The position numbers and the translations under genes are program-made. Below, in pieces: positions 1 through 8,565 of a stretch of DNA of 64,000 bases. How positions within the stretch are numbered: position 1 is the first letter of the stretch; each line of letters begins with the position of its first letter. The DNA is from DAMCAP01 sp032059445. GTDB taxonomy: Bacteria; Bacillota; Clostridia; Oscillospirales; Ruminococcaceae. The notes under the pieces are model-generated. The model did no database searches. It saw only the letters and a program-made list of their open reading frames with translations, and had not been told where the DNA came from. The stretch spans positions 34,913 through 98,912 of the forward strand of contig DAMCAP010000007.1 of NCBI GenBank assembly GCA_032059445.1, given 5' to 3'.

Positions 1-406
1 CATTGGCCAGAGGGCCAGAGAGCATCAGCATAGCAAATGCTGCAAAAGTACCACCAATTGCAGAGGTAATCAGAGAGATACCCAGAGCCTTATTGGCTTC
101 GCCTCTCTGAGCCATTGGATAGCCGTCAAAGGTAGTTGGCGCACTGGATGGTGTGCCAGGGATTTTAAACATAATCGCTGTGATACCGCCGCCAGTGATA
201 GAAGCGCAGTATACCGCTACCAAAAACGCGATAGCCACAACAGGAGTCTGCTTATAAGTAAAGGGCATTGCAAGTGCAACAGCCATAGAGGCGCTAACGC
301 CTGGCAGCGCACCAAAGATAACACCCAGCACTGTACCGCAGAAGATCATGATAAAGGTAACGGGTGCGAATACAATCGAAAATCCCGTGGTTAGTAATTC
401 AAGCAT
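1..406 (-). CDS. tctA: Tripartite tricarboxylate transporter, large membrane subunit TctA (partial)
   Basis: Only the first 135 or so codons are visible; the gene runs off the left edge of the window. The ATG at 404-406 follows a GGGGAGG ribosome binding site. The N-terminus begins MLELLTTGFSIVFAP and goes on into the glycine-rich TctA signature (residues about 35-45, FGALPGVSASM) and a GGGITAIMFKIPGTPSSAPT stretch, both typical of this family of about 500 residues with 11-12 membrane spans. In this family TctA forms the Na+- or H+-coupled translocation pore and TctC delivers the substrate. It is the last visible gene of the minus-strand operon citD-citE-citF-tctC-tctB-tctA, which makes citrate or another tricarboxylate the likely substrate. 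Confidence 0.9.
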   Translation of the reverse strand, partial: MLELLTTGFSIVFAPVTFIMIFCGTVLGVIFGALPGVSASMAVALAMPFTYKQTPVVAIAFLVAVYCASITGGGITAIMFKIPGTPSSAPTTFDGYPMAQRGEANKALGISLITSAIGGTFAAFAMLMLSGPLAN

Positions 407-419
407 ATTTTTTCCTCCC

Positions 420-923
420 CTATATAGACTCTAGCATTAAGGCGAAGTCTCTTAGGAAGCCATAGCCTCTTGGGAGCATGATGCCGAGTGCACGCTGGAA
501 GATAAGATAAATCACAATAGTTGCTACAAATGCAACAATTGCCAGCCTTGCGGGTCTTTTTTCGCCAAGAAGCCACTGATATGCAAAGCTAAAAATAAAG
601 GTAGAAAGCATAAACCCTAGTGGCTCAAGCGCAAGAGCAAAGAGTGCGATAAAAACAATACCCATTACAAGCTTGCTCTTTAAGAACTCAACAACAGTGG
701 TATTGCCCATAATGTTGAAGTTGCGCTTATTTGCTGGGGTTTTCTTATAGATCTGATACATATTTACACATAGCAGTGCTACCAGCAGGAAGAGAATTAC
801 CTGAGGCCACTGTGCAGCATCCATGTTGGTTGGATTGGAGGGTGGTGCGGTCATACCTATAAAGAAAAAACAATAGGTAAAGAAAATTGCCAAGGCGCCA
901 TTGACCAAAAGTTGAAATGCCAT
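420..923 (-). CDS. tctB: Tripartite tricarboxylate transporter, small membrane subunit TctB
   Basis: About 167 residues with four hydrophobic segments, the usual size and layout of TctB. I chose the ATG at 921-923 (MAFQLLVNG) because a GAGAGGA site sits just upstream; a longer open frame starting at 992 has no such site. A conserved glycine-rich end (about residues 140-160, RALGIMLPRGYGFL) is recognisable. TctB is a membrane partner of TctA, and its exact role is not settled in the family. It lies 13 bp before tctA and about 77 bp after tctC, so the three are surely co-transcribed. Confidence 0.88.
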   Translation of the reverse strand: MAFQLLVNGALAIFFTYCFFFIGMTAPPSNPTNMDAAQWPQVILFLLVALLCVNMYQIYKKTPANKRNFNIMGNTTVVEFLKSKLVMGIVFIALFALALEPLGFMLSTFIFSFAYQWLLGEKRPARLAIVAFVATIVIYLIFQRALGIMLPRGYGFLRDFALMLESI

Positions 924-1000
924 AGAAATCCTCTCGCTTTCTGAATACTCACAAACCCGTTGTGCAGAGGACATAGGTCCTCCGCACAACATTATTTTAA

Positions 1001-1996
1001 TTACTTACCGAGCAGCTTTTTAAGGTCAATAGTATCCTGTGCCCACAGCTTAGCAAAATCCTCAGCATTGAGGTAGCCAGGACGCTGGTCAAGGGAGTTG
1101 GCCTTTCTAAACTCATCGTATACGGGAGTATTGTATGCTTTTTCGATAGCAGCCTCAAGAGCCTTGATAGCAGCCTCAGGGGTACCCTTCTTAGCAAAAA
1201 CTCCGCGGTATGGGCCCATGGTTGCATTGAGACCCTCGATATCGCCAGTAGCTTCTACATCAGGGATAGCAGGCAGTCTCTTATCAGACAGTACGATCAG
1301 AGGGCGGATGTCGCCGGAAGCAACAAGACCAGAAACCTCTGCTACACCGGTCAGACCAAGGGATACGTGACCGCCAAGGATTGCAGCGTTGAGCTCTGCA
1401 CCGTTGGAGAATGCAAGTGCCTCAACCTCTACGCCAGCCTCGCTAAAGAGCTGCTTTACGCCCAGACCGTCAACACCGGTGATGGACATTACTCCGATCT
1501 TTACCTTGCCGGGGTTTTTCTTGATGTACTCTACAAGCTCAGAAAAGGTCTTGTACTCAGCCTTAGCAGAAGCGATAACAACGTTGGTGTCGTGCACCAG
1601 ACGAGTCACAGGTACCAGCTCGGTAGATACATCTACACTGCTCAGACCGTTGATGCTAGCGATCAGCAGAGACTGTGTGCCCAGCATAAAGGTATAGCCG
1701 TCAGCAGGCTGCTTAACAGTATACTCTACGCCCTTGACGCCGCCTGCACCCTCAACGTTGTTGACAGTTACAGGTACGCCCAGTACCTTCTCCAGCTCAC
1801 TTGCCAGAGGTCTGATGGTGGAGTCAGCGCCGCCTGCGCCCCAAGGACATACGATTTCGATCTTTCTGTCAAACTTCCACTCGCCGGTCTCTCCGGAAGT
1901 GGCTGGTGTAGAAGCAGCTGGCTTAGTGCCGGAGCAACCCACCAAGACAATAGCTAGAGTAAGCAGTACAGACAATAGTGAAAACAACTTTTTCAT
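1001..1996 (-). CDS. tctC: Tripartite tricarboxylate transporter substrate-binding lipoprotein TctC (Bug family)
   Basis: 331 residues. A signal peptide ends in a lipobox (LVGCSG, Cys21), so the mature protein is a lipid-anchored extracellular binding protein. The body has Bug/TctC landmarks: PWGAGGADSTIRPLASELEK near residues 51-70 and VNNVEGAGGVKG soon after, the loops that hold carboxylate ligands in this family. The start ATG at 1996 follows AAAAGGAGA. The gene is 53 bp downstream of citF in the citrate lyase operon. Bug proteins bind varied organic acids, so citrate is inferred from context; cis-aconitate, isocitrate or tricarballylate remain possible. Confidence 0.92.
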   Translation of the reverse strand: MKKLFSLLSVLLTLAIVLVGCSGTKPAASTPATSGETGEWKFDRKIEIVCPWGAGGADSTIRPLASELEKVLGVPVTVNNVEGAGGVKGVEYTVKQPADGYTFMLGTQSLLIASINGLSSVDVSTELVPVTRLVHDTNVVIASAKAEYKTFSELVEYIKKNPGKVKIGVMSITGVDGLGVKQLFSEAGVEVEALAFSNGAELNAAILGGHVSLGLTGVAEVSGLVASGDIRPLIVLSDKRLPAIPDVEATGDIEGLNATMGPYRGVFAKKGTPEAAIKALEAAIEKAYNTPVYDEFRKANSLDQRPGYLNAEDFAKLWAQDTIDLKKLLGK

Positions 1997-2049
1997 TTTG
2001 CAATTCTCCTTTTGATTTTTTATTACGCCCTAATGGGAGGTAATACTAA

Positions 2050-3588
2050 TTACTTTGCTACCTGATAGATCACATCAATGATGCTTCCGTCACGGTAGTT
2101 GACCAAGCCCACAACCCGATCGGTATATCGGATCGTGCTTGGAGCGCCCACAACCTTTTCTGCCATTTCCTTCAGCTCGTAGATCGAGTAAATAGGCAGA
2201 TTGGCTGCGATCAGCTTTTCTTTGAGGTCTTCACGCTTAGGGTTGACTGCGATGCCATGATCGGTTACCACTACATCCACTGTATCGCCAGGAGTGACAA
2301 TGGTGTTGACACGATCGAGGATGGTTGGGATGCGACCTCTGATCAGAGGTGCGACGATGATCGACATACTTGCACCCGCCGCAGTATCAGGATGCCCTCC
2401 GATCGCTCCACGGATTACACCGTCAGAGCCGGTCAGTACGTTGATGTTGAAGTTGACATCCACCTCAAGGGCACTGAGCACTACCATATCCAGATGATCT
2501 ACCGCCGCTCCCTCTTTGTAAGGGGTAGCATAGAATTCTGCATCGACCCAGCAATGGCCCTCATTTTTTTGGATGCTCTCTACAGCTGTCAGGTCAAAGC
2601 ACTGTACATCTAGAAGCCTGTCAATCAGTCCTTCTTCATGAAGCTTGGCGATATGCCCCGTGATGCCACCCAGCGCATAGCTGGCCTTGATCCCCTCTTC
2701 TAGCATGATCTCTCTTAGGTAACGTGCCACAGCAAGGGAAGCACCGCCGGTACCAGTCTGGAATGAGAAACCGTCTACCAGATACCCGGAGGCTTTCATC
2801 ACATCGGCTGTCATCTTGGCGATTAACAGCTCCCGTGGGTTCGTGGTGATGCGGGTTGCGCCCGACATGATTCCCTTAGGATCACCGATCGACTCAACCT
2901 CTACGATGTAGTCTACATCGGTTTGAGGGATCTGGCAAGGCGTATTGGGATAGGGCACGATGTTGTTGGTGAGCAGGATCACCTTCTCGGCATAACGCGC
3001 GTCTACTACGCCGTAGCCCAGAGAGCCGCAGGCATAGGAGTTATCGCCACTGCGAGAGAAGCCATTTGCATTGCCATAAAGATCAGTAGAGGGCACTCCT
3101 AAGAATGCTACATCGATCTTAAGCTCACCCTTTGCGATGGCGGCCGCTCTGCCACCATGACTGCGGAATACCACAGGGGTTTCCATCAAGCCGTCAGAGA
3201 TTTCACTGGCGAGCTCTCCGCGCAGGCCGCTGGTTTCGATACGAGTGATGACTCCATTTTGAATATGCCCAATTAAAGGTGTGTGTATATCAGTAAGGGA
3301 GCTTGCAGCGAGTACAAGGTCCTTATACCCCATCTCTGCCAGTAGGTCAATGACCATGTTGACGATGTAATCACCATTTCTAAAATGATGGTGGAAGGAT
3401 ACCGTCATACCGTCCTTTAGCCCACTGAGCTTTATAGCTTCTTTTAAGCTGGCCACAATCTTGCTTGCGCTTCTCTGCCGTGACTTAAGGGAAGAAATGC
3501 CATCCCTTATATTTTTACCGTCATAAGCCCTTAGGCTTCCGATTCCCGCTATACTCTCCGGAATCTCTACTCCGATTGAATTCTTCAT
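2050..3588 (-). CDS. citF: Citrate lyase alpha subunit (citrate CoA-transferase)
   Basis: About 512 residues, the usual CitF length. In the citrate lyase complex CitF transfers the acyl carrier protein from acetyl- to citryl-thioester. The sequence is recognisable throughout: FHHHFRNGDYIVN near residue 65, the central glycine-rich SFQTGTGGASLAVARYLRE, and the ITGSDGV/GGHPDTAAGA region in the last third. I prefer the ATG at 3586-3588 (MKNSIGVEIPE), which follows GGGGTGG, over an in-frame GTG nine bases upstream. It starts 12 bp after citE stops, in the order citD-citE-citF. Citrate lyase splits citrate to acetate and oxaloacetate in the cytoplasm of anaerobes. Confidence 0.95.
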   Translation of the reverse strand: MKNSIGVEIPESIAGIGSLRAYDGKNIRDGISSLKSRQRSASKIVASLKEAIKLSGLKDGMTVSFHHHFRNGDYIVNMVIDLLAEMGYKDLVLAASSLTDIHTPLIGHIQNGVITRIETSGLRGELASEISDGLMETPVVFRSHGGRAAAIAKGELKIDVAFLGVPSTDLYGNANGFSRSGDNSYACGSLGYGVVDARYAEKVILLTNNIVPYPNTPCQIPQTDVDYIVEVESIGDPKGIMSGATRITTNPRELLIAKMTADVMKASGYLVDGFSFQTGTGGASLAVARYLREIMLEEGIKASYALGGITGHIAKLHEEGLIDRLLDVQCFDLTAVESIQKNEGHCWVDAEFYATPYKEGAAVDHLDMVVLSALEVDVNFNINVLTGSDGVIRGAIGGHPDTAAGASMSIIVAPLIRGRIPTILDRVNTIVTPGDTVDVVVTDHGIAVNPKREDLKEKLIAANLPIYSIYELKEMAEKVVGAPSTIRYTDRVVGLVNYRDGSIIDVIYQVAK

Positions 3589-3600
3589 ATCTTCCACCCC

Positions 3601-4497
3601 CTAGTCTTCAATCTGCACGCCCGAGGCTTTTGCAAGGCTCAGCACACGCAGGGCGCGGTCTACAATCGGCTTGTCAACCATCTTGCCCTTTAAGCTGATT
3701 ACGCCCAGCCCCTTTGCTTCTGCCTCTTTAATGGCAGCAACAACCTCTACCGCATTGCGGATCTCCTTGGCTGTGGGGGTAAAGATTTCATGTACGGGAG
3801 CGATCTGCCTTGGATTAATGACCGACTTGCCATCAAAGCCCAGCTGCTTGATCAGATTACATTCGTCACGGAATCCATCTTCATTGTTGATATCAGAATA
3901 TACCGTATCGAGTGCAGCGATACCAGCCGCTCTCGCTGCAAAAAGCAGCATATTTCGTGCTACAAGTAGCTCGGTGCCGTCAGGGTATCTTCTTGTTTTA
4001 AGGTCGGTGACGAAGTCCTCTGCACCGATCGCGATTCCCACAAGGCGCTCAGATGCCACTGCAATCTGGCTTACGTTAAGCACACCCTTGGCGCTCTCGA
4101 TTGCCGCCATCATACCTGTGCTACCAAGCTCACGGTTATATTTCTTCTCCATCTCGGTGATGTAGTCAGCTACTTCAATTACATCCCCTGCAGTTTCGGA
4201 TTTTGGCAATCTTATAATTTGAACCCCAGCCTTTACCATCATTTCGATGTCTTTATGACCGTACTCGGTATTGAGTGGGTTGATTCTTACAACGGTTTCG
4301 ATGCCCTTATAATCAATGCTGGTCAGCGCTCCATGCACCAGATGGCGAGCAGCATCTTTTTCGGTCAATTTGACAGAGTCTTCAAGGTCAAACATGATCG
4401 AATCAGGCTTATATATGTAGGCATCCCGCATCATACCCGGGTTGTTGCCGGGGATATAGAGCATCGTTCTCCTTAGCCTATCCTTTACATAACCCAT
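3601..4497 (-). CDS. citE: Citrate lyase beta subunit (citryl-ACP lyase)
   Basis: 298 residues of the CitE/HpcH aldolase family. It cleaves citryl-ACP into oxaloacetate and acetyl-ACP. Visible motifs are RRTMLYIPGNNPGM at the N-terminus, the acidic metal-binding DSIMFDLEDSV near residues 32-42, RINPL, and GIAIGAEDFVTDLKTRRYPDG around residue 165, which carries the second acidic site. The ATG at 4495-4497 was chosen because a GGGGGGTG site precedes it and it lies just after the citD stop; a longer frame from 4536 would overlap citD. Confidence 0.95.
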   Translation of the reverse strand: MGYVKDRLRRTMLYIPGNNPGMMRDAYIYKPDSIMFDLEDSVKLTEKDAARHLVHGALTSIDYKGIETVVRINPLNTEYGHKDIEMMVKAGVQIIRLPKSETAGDVIEVADYITEMEKKYNRELGSTGMMAAIESAKGVLNVSQIAVASERLVGIAIGAEDFVTDLKTRRYPDGTELLVARNMLLFAARAAGIAALDTVYSDINNEDGFRDECNLIKQLGFDGKSVINPRQIAPVHEIFTPTAKEIRNAVEVVAAIKEAEAKGLGVISLKGKMVDKPIVDRALRVLSLAKASGVQIED

Positions 4498-4501
4498 GGC
4501 A

Positions 4502-4783
4502 CTACACCCCCCAGTCCTGCTGATCAGCTCTGGCACGCTCGATTGCAGTACGCAGCCTAGCTGCTACCGTACAGTCAAGTGCACCTCTATCATTTGCTAG
4601 TACACGCGCATTGTTGACACCCAGCTCATTTAGCGTATCAACCAGCACCTTGCGTATCTGCTCTCCAAACTGATGCATCACTGTACTGGTCAGCTGTATG
4701 TCGATACCTTTGCAGGGCTCCAGTGAAATCATGATATCGCTGGATTCCAGTGTACCCGCCAAGTAGACTTTTGGATTATCCAT
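4502..4783 (-). CDS. citD: Citrate lyase gamma subunit (acyl carrier protein)
   Basis: 93 residues, the normal length of CitD. The N-terminus AGTLESSDIMISLEP contains the conserved serine (Ser14/15) to which 2'-(5''-triphosphoribosyl)-3'-dephospho-CoA is attached by CitX in characterised systems. First gene of the operon, with ribosome binding site AAAGGTG and a sigma-A type promoter about 60 bp upstream of the ATG at 4783. CitG and CitX encoded at 8.6-10.0 kb would make and load its prosthetic group. Confidence 0.93.
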   Translation of the reverse strand: MDNPKVYLAGTLESSDIMISLEPCKGIDIQLTSTVMHQFGEQIRKVLVDTLNELGVNNARVLANDRGALDCTVAARLRTAIERARADQQDWGV

Positions 4784-4838
4784 TTTGCTTCACCTTTCTG
4801 ATAGCGGGGGCTTTCCCCACGCTTTAAATTCCATCCAA

Positions 4839-4867
4839 ATTATATTGCGGTTTTTGCTATTATTCAA
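4839..4867 (-). promoter_or_regulatory. Promoter of the citDEF-tctCBA operon
   Basis: On the minus strand TTGAAT (4862-4867) is separated by exactly 17 bp from a consensus TATAAT (4839-4844). It lies 56 bp upstream of the citD start codon. Seen directly; activity inferred. Confidence 0.7.
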
Positions 4868-5106
4868 ATGCAAAAACAACATAGCGCCTATGCAATATTT
4901 AAATATACATTGCCTAATTATTATCAAAAATGTGAACAACCGTGTTTTTATGTGAACATTATGCATTAAATTTCAACAAGCTAGGCATTTTCACCTAAAA
5001 TTGAAAAAATGTCAAAAATTAATCAATCTATGCATTCGGCTAAATGCTATGAAAAACTAAAAATATTCGTCGTTTTGACTATATGTCTACAAAGGGCATA
5101 CACAAT
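4868..5106. promoter_or_regulatory. AT-rich control region with ATGTGAACA direct repeats
   Basis: No gene lies between 4784 and 5157. Upstream of the cit promoter two identical ATGTGAACA copies (4930-4938 and 4950-4958) stand 20 bp apart, two helical turns, with several ATGCA/TGCAT words around them. This suits an activator site. The best candidate protein is the LysR regulator at 7581, but nothing in the sequence proves it. Confidence 0.45.
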
Positions 5107-5140
5107 GCAAAAATGCAGGACACCACTTAAGGTGCCCTGC
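5107..5140 (-). terminator. Terminator after the aconitase gene
   Basis: Minus-strand hairpin with 10-bp arms GCAGGGCACC/GGTGTCCTGC (one G-T pair), loop of 6, followed by ATTTTTGC. It begins 17 bp past the hydratase stop codon and separates that gene from the cit operon. Confidence 0.7.
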
Positions 5141-5157
5141 ACTTTATTTTGGGAATA

Positions 5158-7446
5158 TTATCGCGCGCTATAGTAATTAATCAGGCAACCGTCGATGAGA
5201 GTCTGGCGCTCATCAGCAGTCAAATCCCCTAGGCGAAGCTTTACTTGCTGCACAGCTTCACCAACCACATAAGCTTCGATCACGTCACTACCATTACGGA
5301 CCTGCTCTACCAGCTGTGGCACAAATACATAGTTGTTTTTATCGATCTTCTCTGGCGCATCCACCAAAAACGGTAAGATCCCCCAGTTGATCAGATTGGA
5401 GCGGTAGCGCTTAGTAGCATACTCCATGGCGAAATTTGCCCAGCCGCCAAGCACCTTCTGACAGGAGGCAGCCTGCTCACGAGCTGAGCCGTCTCCCGGC
5501 TTGTTGGCATAGACCGCACTGCCGATACCAGTGGCAGCAGGATCAATTTTTACCCCATGCTCCCCAAGCTTGCGGTAGATCTCAGCAAGCTCAGTGCTGA
5601 TTTCAAGCGGGTCCGCTCCTGCTTCACGACGCTGCTCCAGATCAAGCATCACCTTGCTGGCAGGCACATAGTCGGGAGCTTTGCGGCTGAGGGTAAATTC
5701 CGCCAAGCGTAAGGGATTGCTTCGATAAGATGATGTCTCTCCCGAAGGAATCAGCTCGTCAGTGGTGGTAACAGGGTCAGTGATATGGGTAACCACTTTC
5801 ACCAATAAATCATTGGTCAGAGCAGGCATCCTTGGCCAGTCCTTAATATTGGGGCCCATCACCAGTGAGGCTTCGGGCTCAGGTCTTCCCCAGCCGTTGT
5901 ATACACGATTATCATAGACCTTTTGATCAAAGAAATAGGTAGGCTTGGTATAGTTTAAGTCCAGCTCGTCAGCTGCGGTCAACTTACCGCCATTAGCCGC
6001 TGTGGCTGCAATGGAGCGAGCATCCATTAGCGCTACCGACGAAATCTGACCCTCACCAGGCTTAGAGCCCTCACGGTTGGGGAAGTTTCGTGTGGTATGG
6101 CGAATGGAGAATTGGTTATTTGCAGGTGTGTCCCCTGCGCCGAAGCATGGGCCGCAGAAAGCAGCGCGTACAATAATACCCGACTCCATCAGCCTTGCGA
6201 TGGTGCCGTTTTTAACAAGCTGCATATAGGTAGGCTGGCTGGAAGGATATACGCTCATGGTAAAGCCCTCGCTACCGATTGACCTGCCGTTTAAGATATC
6301 TGCGGCATCTACGATGTTGTCAAAGGTACCGCCGGCACAGCCTGCAATTACACCCTGATCTACATAGATATCCTTGCCACGTATCTTACTGAGGAGGTCA
6401 AGCTTTACAGGGCTGCCCTCCAGCTGCTTGATGCTGTTTCGCTCCACCTCAGCCAAAATCTCATGGGGCGAAGCTTTGAGCTCCTCGATGGTATACACGT
6501 TGCTGGGGTGGAAGGGCAGTGCGATCGAAGGCTTTACCTTGCTAAGGTCAACATGCACCATGCCATCATAATAGGTAACCGCCTTAGGAGCCAGGGGCTT
6601 GTACTCTTCTCGACGACCGTGGGCTGTAAAGTACTCCTCAACCTTGCTGTCAGTCTGCCATATGGAGCTCCAGCAGGTGGTTTCGGTCGTCATGACATCG
6701 ATGCCACTGCGATACTCTACCGACAGACCCTCTACGCCTTCTCCTACAAACTCCATTACAGCATTCTTTACATAACCTGCGGCAAATACCTTGCCGATGA
6801 TGCTCAGCGCTACGTCCTGAGGCCCTACACCCGGATTGGGGGAGCCGCTTAGGTATACTGCCACGACTTTGGGGTAAGAGATATCATAGGTGTGACCTAC
6901 CAGCTGCTTTGCCAGCTCTCCGCCACCCTCGCCTACTGCCATAGTTCCCAGCGCTCCATAGCGTGTGTGGCTATCGCTACCCAAGATCATCTTGCCACAG
7001 CCGCTCATCATCTCGCGGTTATACTGATGGATGACTGCAAGATTGGTAGGTACATAGATGCCACCATATTTCTTGGCAGCCGAGAGGGCAAACACATGGT
7101 CGTCCTCATTGATGGTGCCGCCCACTGCACAGAGACTGTTGTGGCAGTTGGTCAGTACATAGGGGATGGGGAATTTCGTCATTCCGCTGGCCCTTGCAGT
7201 CTGGATGATCCCTACATATGTAATGTCGTGGGAGGTTAGTGCATCAAATTTGATCTTCAGCTTCTTTTGATCTCCCGAAACATTATGCGCCATTAGTATC
7301 TCATGGGCAATTGTTCCCTCTTTGGCTTTTTCCTTTGAAGTGCTCTCACCGGTAATTGCCTTGATTTCTTCTAGTGCCGCAGGGTTATCCGATACAACAT
7401 GTCGATTGTTTACCAGATACACGCCGCCTTCATAGAGCTTGATCAC
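5158..7446 (-). CDS. Aconitase-family hydratase (aconitate hydratase, YbhJ-like)
   Basis: 762 residues of the aconitase superfamily. In this family a [4Fe-4S] cluster interconverts citrate, cis-aconitate and isocitrate. Cluster cysteines appear as VIAGCAGGTFDN and FCGPCFGAGDTP (CxxC); SDSHTRYGALGTMAVGEGG near residue 157 and the NFPNREG segment are active-site regions. The overall form resembles the E. coli YbhJ type of hydratase more than AcnB. Start is GTG at 7444-7446 behind AAAGGAGG. The gene stands between the LysR regulator and the citrate lyase operon, suggesting it feeds citrate lyase from aconitate or isocitrate, or supplies isocitrate from citrate. A related substrate such as a methyl- or homo-analogue cannot be excluded. 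Confidence 0.85.
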   Translation of the reverse strand: MIKLYEGGVYLVNNRHVVSDNPAALEEIKAITGESTSKEKAKEGTIAHEILMAHNVSGDQKKLKIKFDALTSHDITYVGIIQTARASGMTKFPIPYVLTNCHNSLCAVGGTINEDDHVFALSAAKKYGGIYVPTNLAVIHQYNREMMSGCGKMILGSDSHTRYGALGTMAVGEGGGELAKQLVGHTYDISYPKVVAVYLSGSPNPGVGPQDVALSIIGKVFAAGYVKNAVMEFVGEGVEGLSVEYRSGIDVMTTETTCWSSIWQTDSKVEEYFTAHGRREEYKPLAPKAVTYYDGMVHVDLSKVKPSIALPFHPSNVYTIEELKASPHEILAEVERNSIKQLEGSPVKLDLLSKIRGKDIYVDQGVIAGCAGGTFDNIVDAADILNGRSIGSEGFTMSVYPSSQPTYMQLVKNGTIARLMESGIIVRAAFCGPCFGAGDTPANNQFSIRHTTRNFPNREGSKPGEGQISSVALMDARSIAATAANGGKLTAADELDLNYTKPTYFFDQKVYDNRVYNGWGRPEPEASLVMGPNIKDWPRMPALTNDLLVKVVTHITDPVTTTDELIPSGETSSYRSNPLRLAEFTLSRKAPDYVPASKVMLDLEQRREAGADPLEISTELAEIYRKLGEHGVKIDPAATGIGSAVYANKPGDGSAREQAASCQKVLGGWANFAMEYATKRYRSNLINWGILPFLVDAPEKIDKNNYVFVPQLVEQVRNGSDVIEAYVVGEAVQQVKLRLGDLTADERQTLIDGCLINYYSAR

Positions 7447-7474
7447 AAAAAATGCCTCCTTTAATAAATTCTAC

Positions 7475-7503
7475 TTGATTTTATCCTGCTAAAATTATAT
7501 AAT
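7475..7503 (+). promoter_or_regulatory. Promoter of the LysR-citG-citX operon
   Basis: Plus-strand TTGATT (7475-7480), 17-bp spacer, TATAAT (7498-7503), reading toward the regulator at 7581. Confidence 0.65.
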
Positions 7504-7522
7504 GCCTGTGTAATATAAGCAA
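7494..7522 (-). promoter_or_regulatory. Promoter of the aconitase-family gene
   Basis: Minus-strand TTGCTT (7517-7522), 17-bp spacer, consensus TATAAT (7494-7499). The -10 box overlaps that of the divergent regulator promoter by two bases, so the two promoters probably exclude one another. Confidence 0.7.
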
Positions 7523-7535
7523 ATACTTAAAATCT

Positions 7536-7565
7536 TATAGCATCCATAGGTTTTACCTATAGCAT
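7536..7565. promoter_or_regulatory. Probable LysR operator between the divergent promoters
   Basis: Two TATAGCAT copies (7536-7543, 7558-7565) 22 bp apart flank an inverted repeat ATAGGT-TTT-ACCTAT (7546-7560). It lies downstream of the regulator promoter and upstream of the aconitase -35 box, the position expected for an autoregulating LysR-type site. Confidence 0.5.
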
Positions 7566-7580
7566 GAAAGGAGGATGTAG

Positions 7581-8516
7581 ATGACCAATCGAGAACTGCT
7601 CTATATCAAAACGATTGCAGAAGAAAAAAGCATCTCCAAGGCTGCGGTAAAGCTGTTTTTATCCCAACCATCGCTGAGCCAGTGCATCAGCAGGATCGAA
7701 GCGGAGCTAGGTACCAAGCTTTTTAACCGCAGTGCTACAGGGCTAAGTACCACCTATGCTGGGGAGCGCTACCTCAACATGGCGCATCAAGTGCTGCGGC
7801 TCTACAAAGATTTCGAGGCAGAGATCAGCGACATCAACAGCCTCAATATAGGCAGGCTCGATATTGGTATCACCACCCACCTTGCTTCTTACCTGTTGCC
7901 TAAGCTGCTGCCCCGCTATCGGGCGCTTTACCCTAACCTGTCGATCTGTATCACTGAGGAAAGCTCCTCGGTACTGGAAGAAATGGTCCTCAGCGGCAAG
8001 GTTGACTTTGCAGTCATGCATACTCATCCGCTGCTGATCTCCCAAAATAGTCATGCTTTGCGCTTTTCACTGATCCAAAACGACCCCTTTTTGCTGGTAG
8101 CACCAGCAGATACAAAGCTTAAAGCAACATCCCCTTGCGATCCTTATCCCCTTATCGACCCTGAGCTGCTTAAAACGCAAGACTTTATCATGGTCAGCCC
8201 CGGCAGAAGGATCCGCCAAGTGGCAGACATCATTTTATCCAAAGCAGAGATTGAGCCAAAAATCATCCTGACTACCCAGAGCTTCGAAACCGCGAAGCGG
8301 CTTGCCAGCGTGGGTATGGGAGTCACCCTGCTTCCCGAAGCTTACCTTGCCATCTTCCCCGGAGAATATGACACTAAGCTTTTTCGCCTCCCTGCTCAGT
8401 GGGAGGGTCAGTGGGCACTCAGTGTCGTCATGCAGAAGGACGGCTATGTAAGCGGTGCATCAAAAGAATTTATCCGCCTCCTGACCGATTACGCCACTGA
8501 TATGCAGCCTCAGTAG
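7581..8516 (+). CDS. LysR-family transcriptional regulator of citrate/aconitate genes
   Basis: 311 residues. The N-terminal winged helix-turn-helix (residues 1-60: ISKAAVKLFLSQPSLSQCISRIEAELGTKLFNR) is classic LysR. The rest is the periplasmic-binding-like co-inducer domain, starting around residue 90 with GRLDIGITTHLASYLLPKLLPRY. The ATG at 7581 follows AAAGGAGG. It is divergent from the aconitase gene and heads an operon with citG and citX, so it probably senses citrate or a related acid and activates the lyase genes. CitR of Bacillus is also LysR-type, but orthology is not claimed. Confidence 0.9.
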   Translation: MTNRELLYIKTIAEEKSISKAAVKLFLSQPSLSQCISRIEAELGTKLFNRSATGLSTTYAGERYLNMAHQVLRLYKDFEAEISDINSLNIGRLDIGITTHLASYLLPKLLPRYRALYPNLSICITEESSSVLEEMVLSGKVDFAVMHTHPLLISQNSHALRFSLIQNDPFLLVAPADTKLKATSPCDPYPLIDPELLKTQDFIMVSPGRRIRQVADIILSKAEIEPKIILTTQSFETAKRLASVGMGVTLLPEAYLAIFPGEYDTKLFRLPAQWEGQWALSVVMQKDGYVSGASKEFIRLLTDYATDMQPQ

Positions 8517-8565
8517 TATTTAAACAAGTACTCCTTATTATAATAACCACTCCTCGGAGGATCAA

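Noticed and set aside
1098..1957. Long plus-strand frames opposite tctC
   Set aside because: Shadows of a clear Bug-family gene on the other strand.
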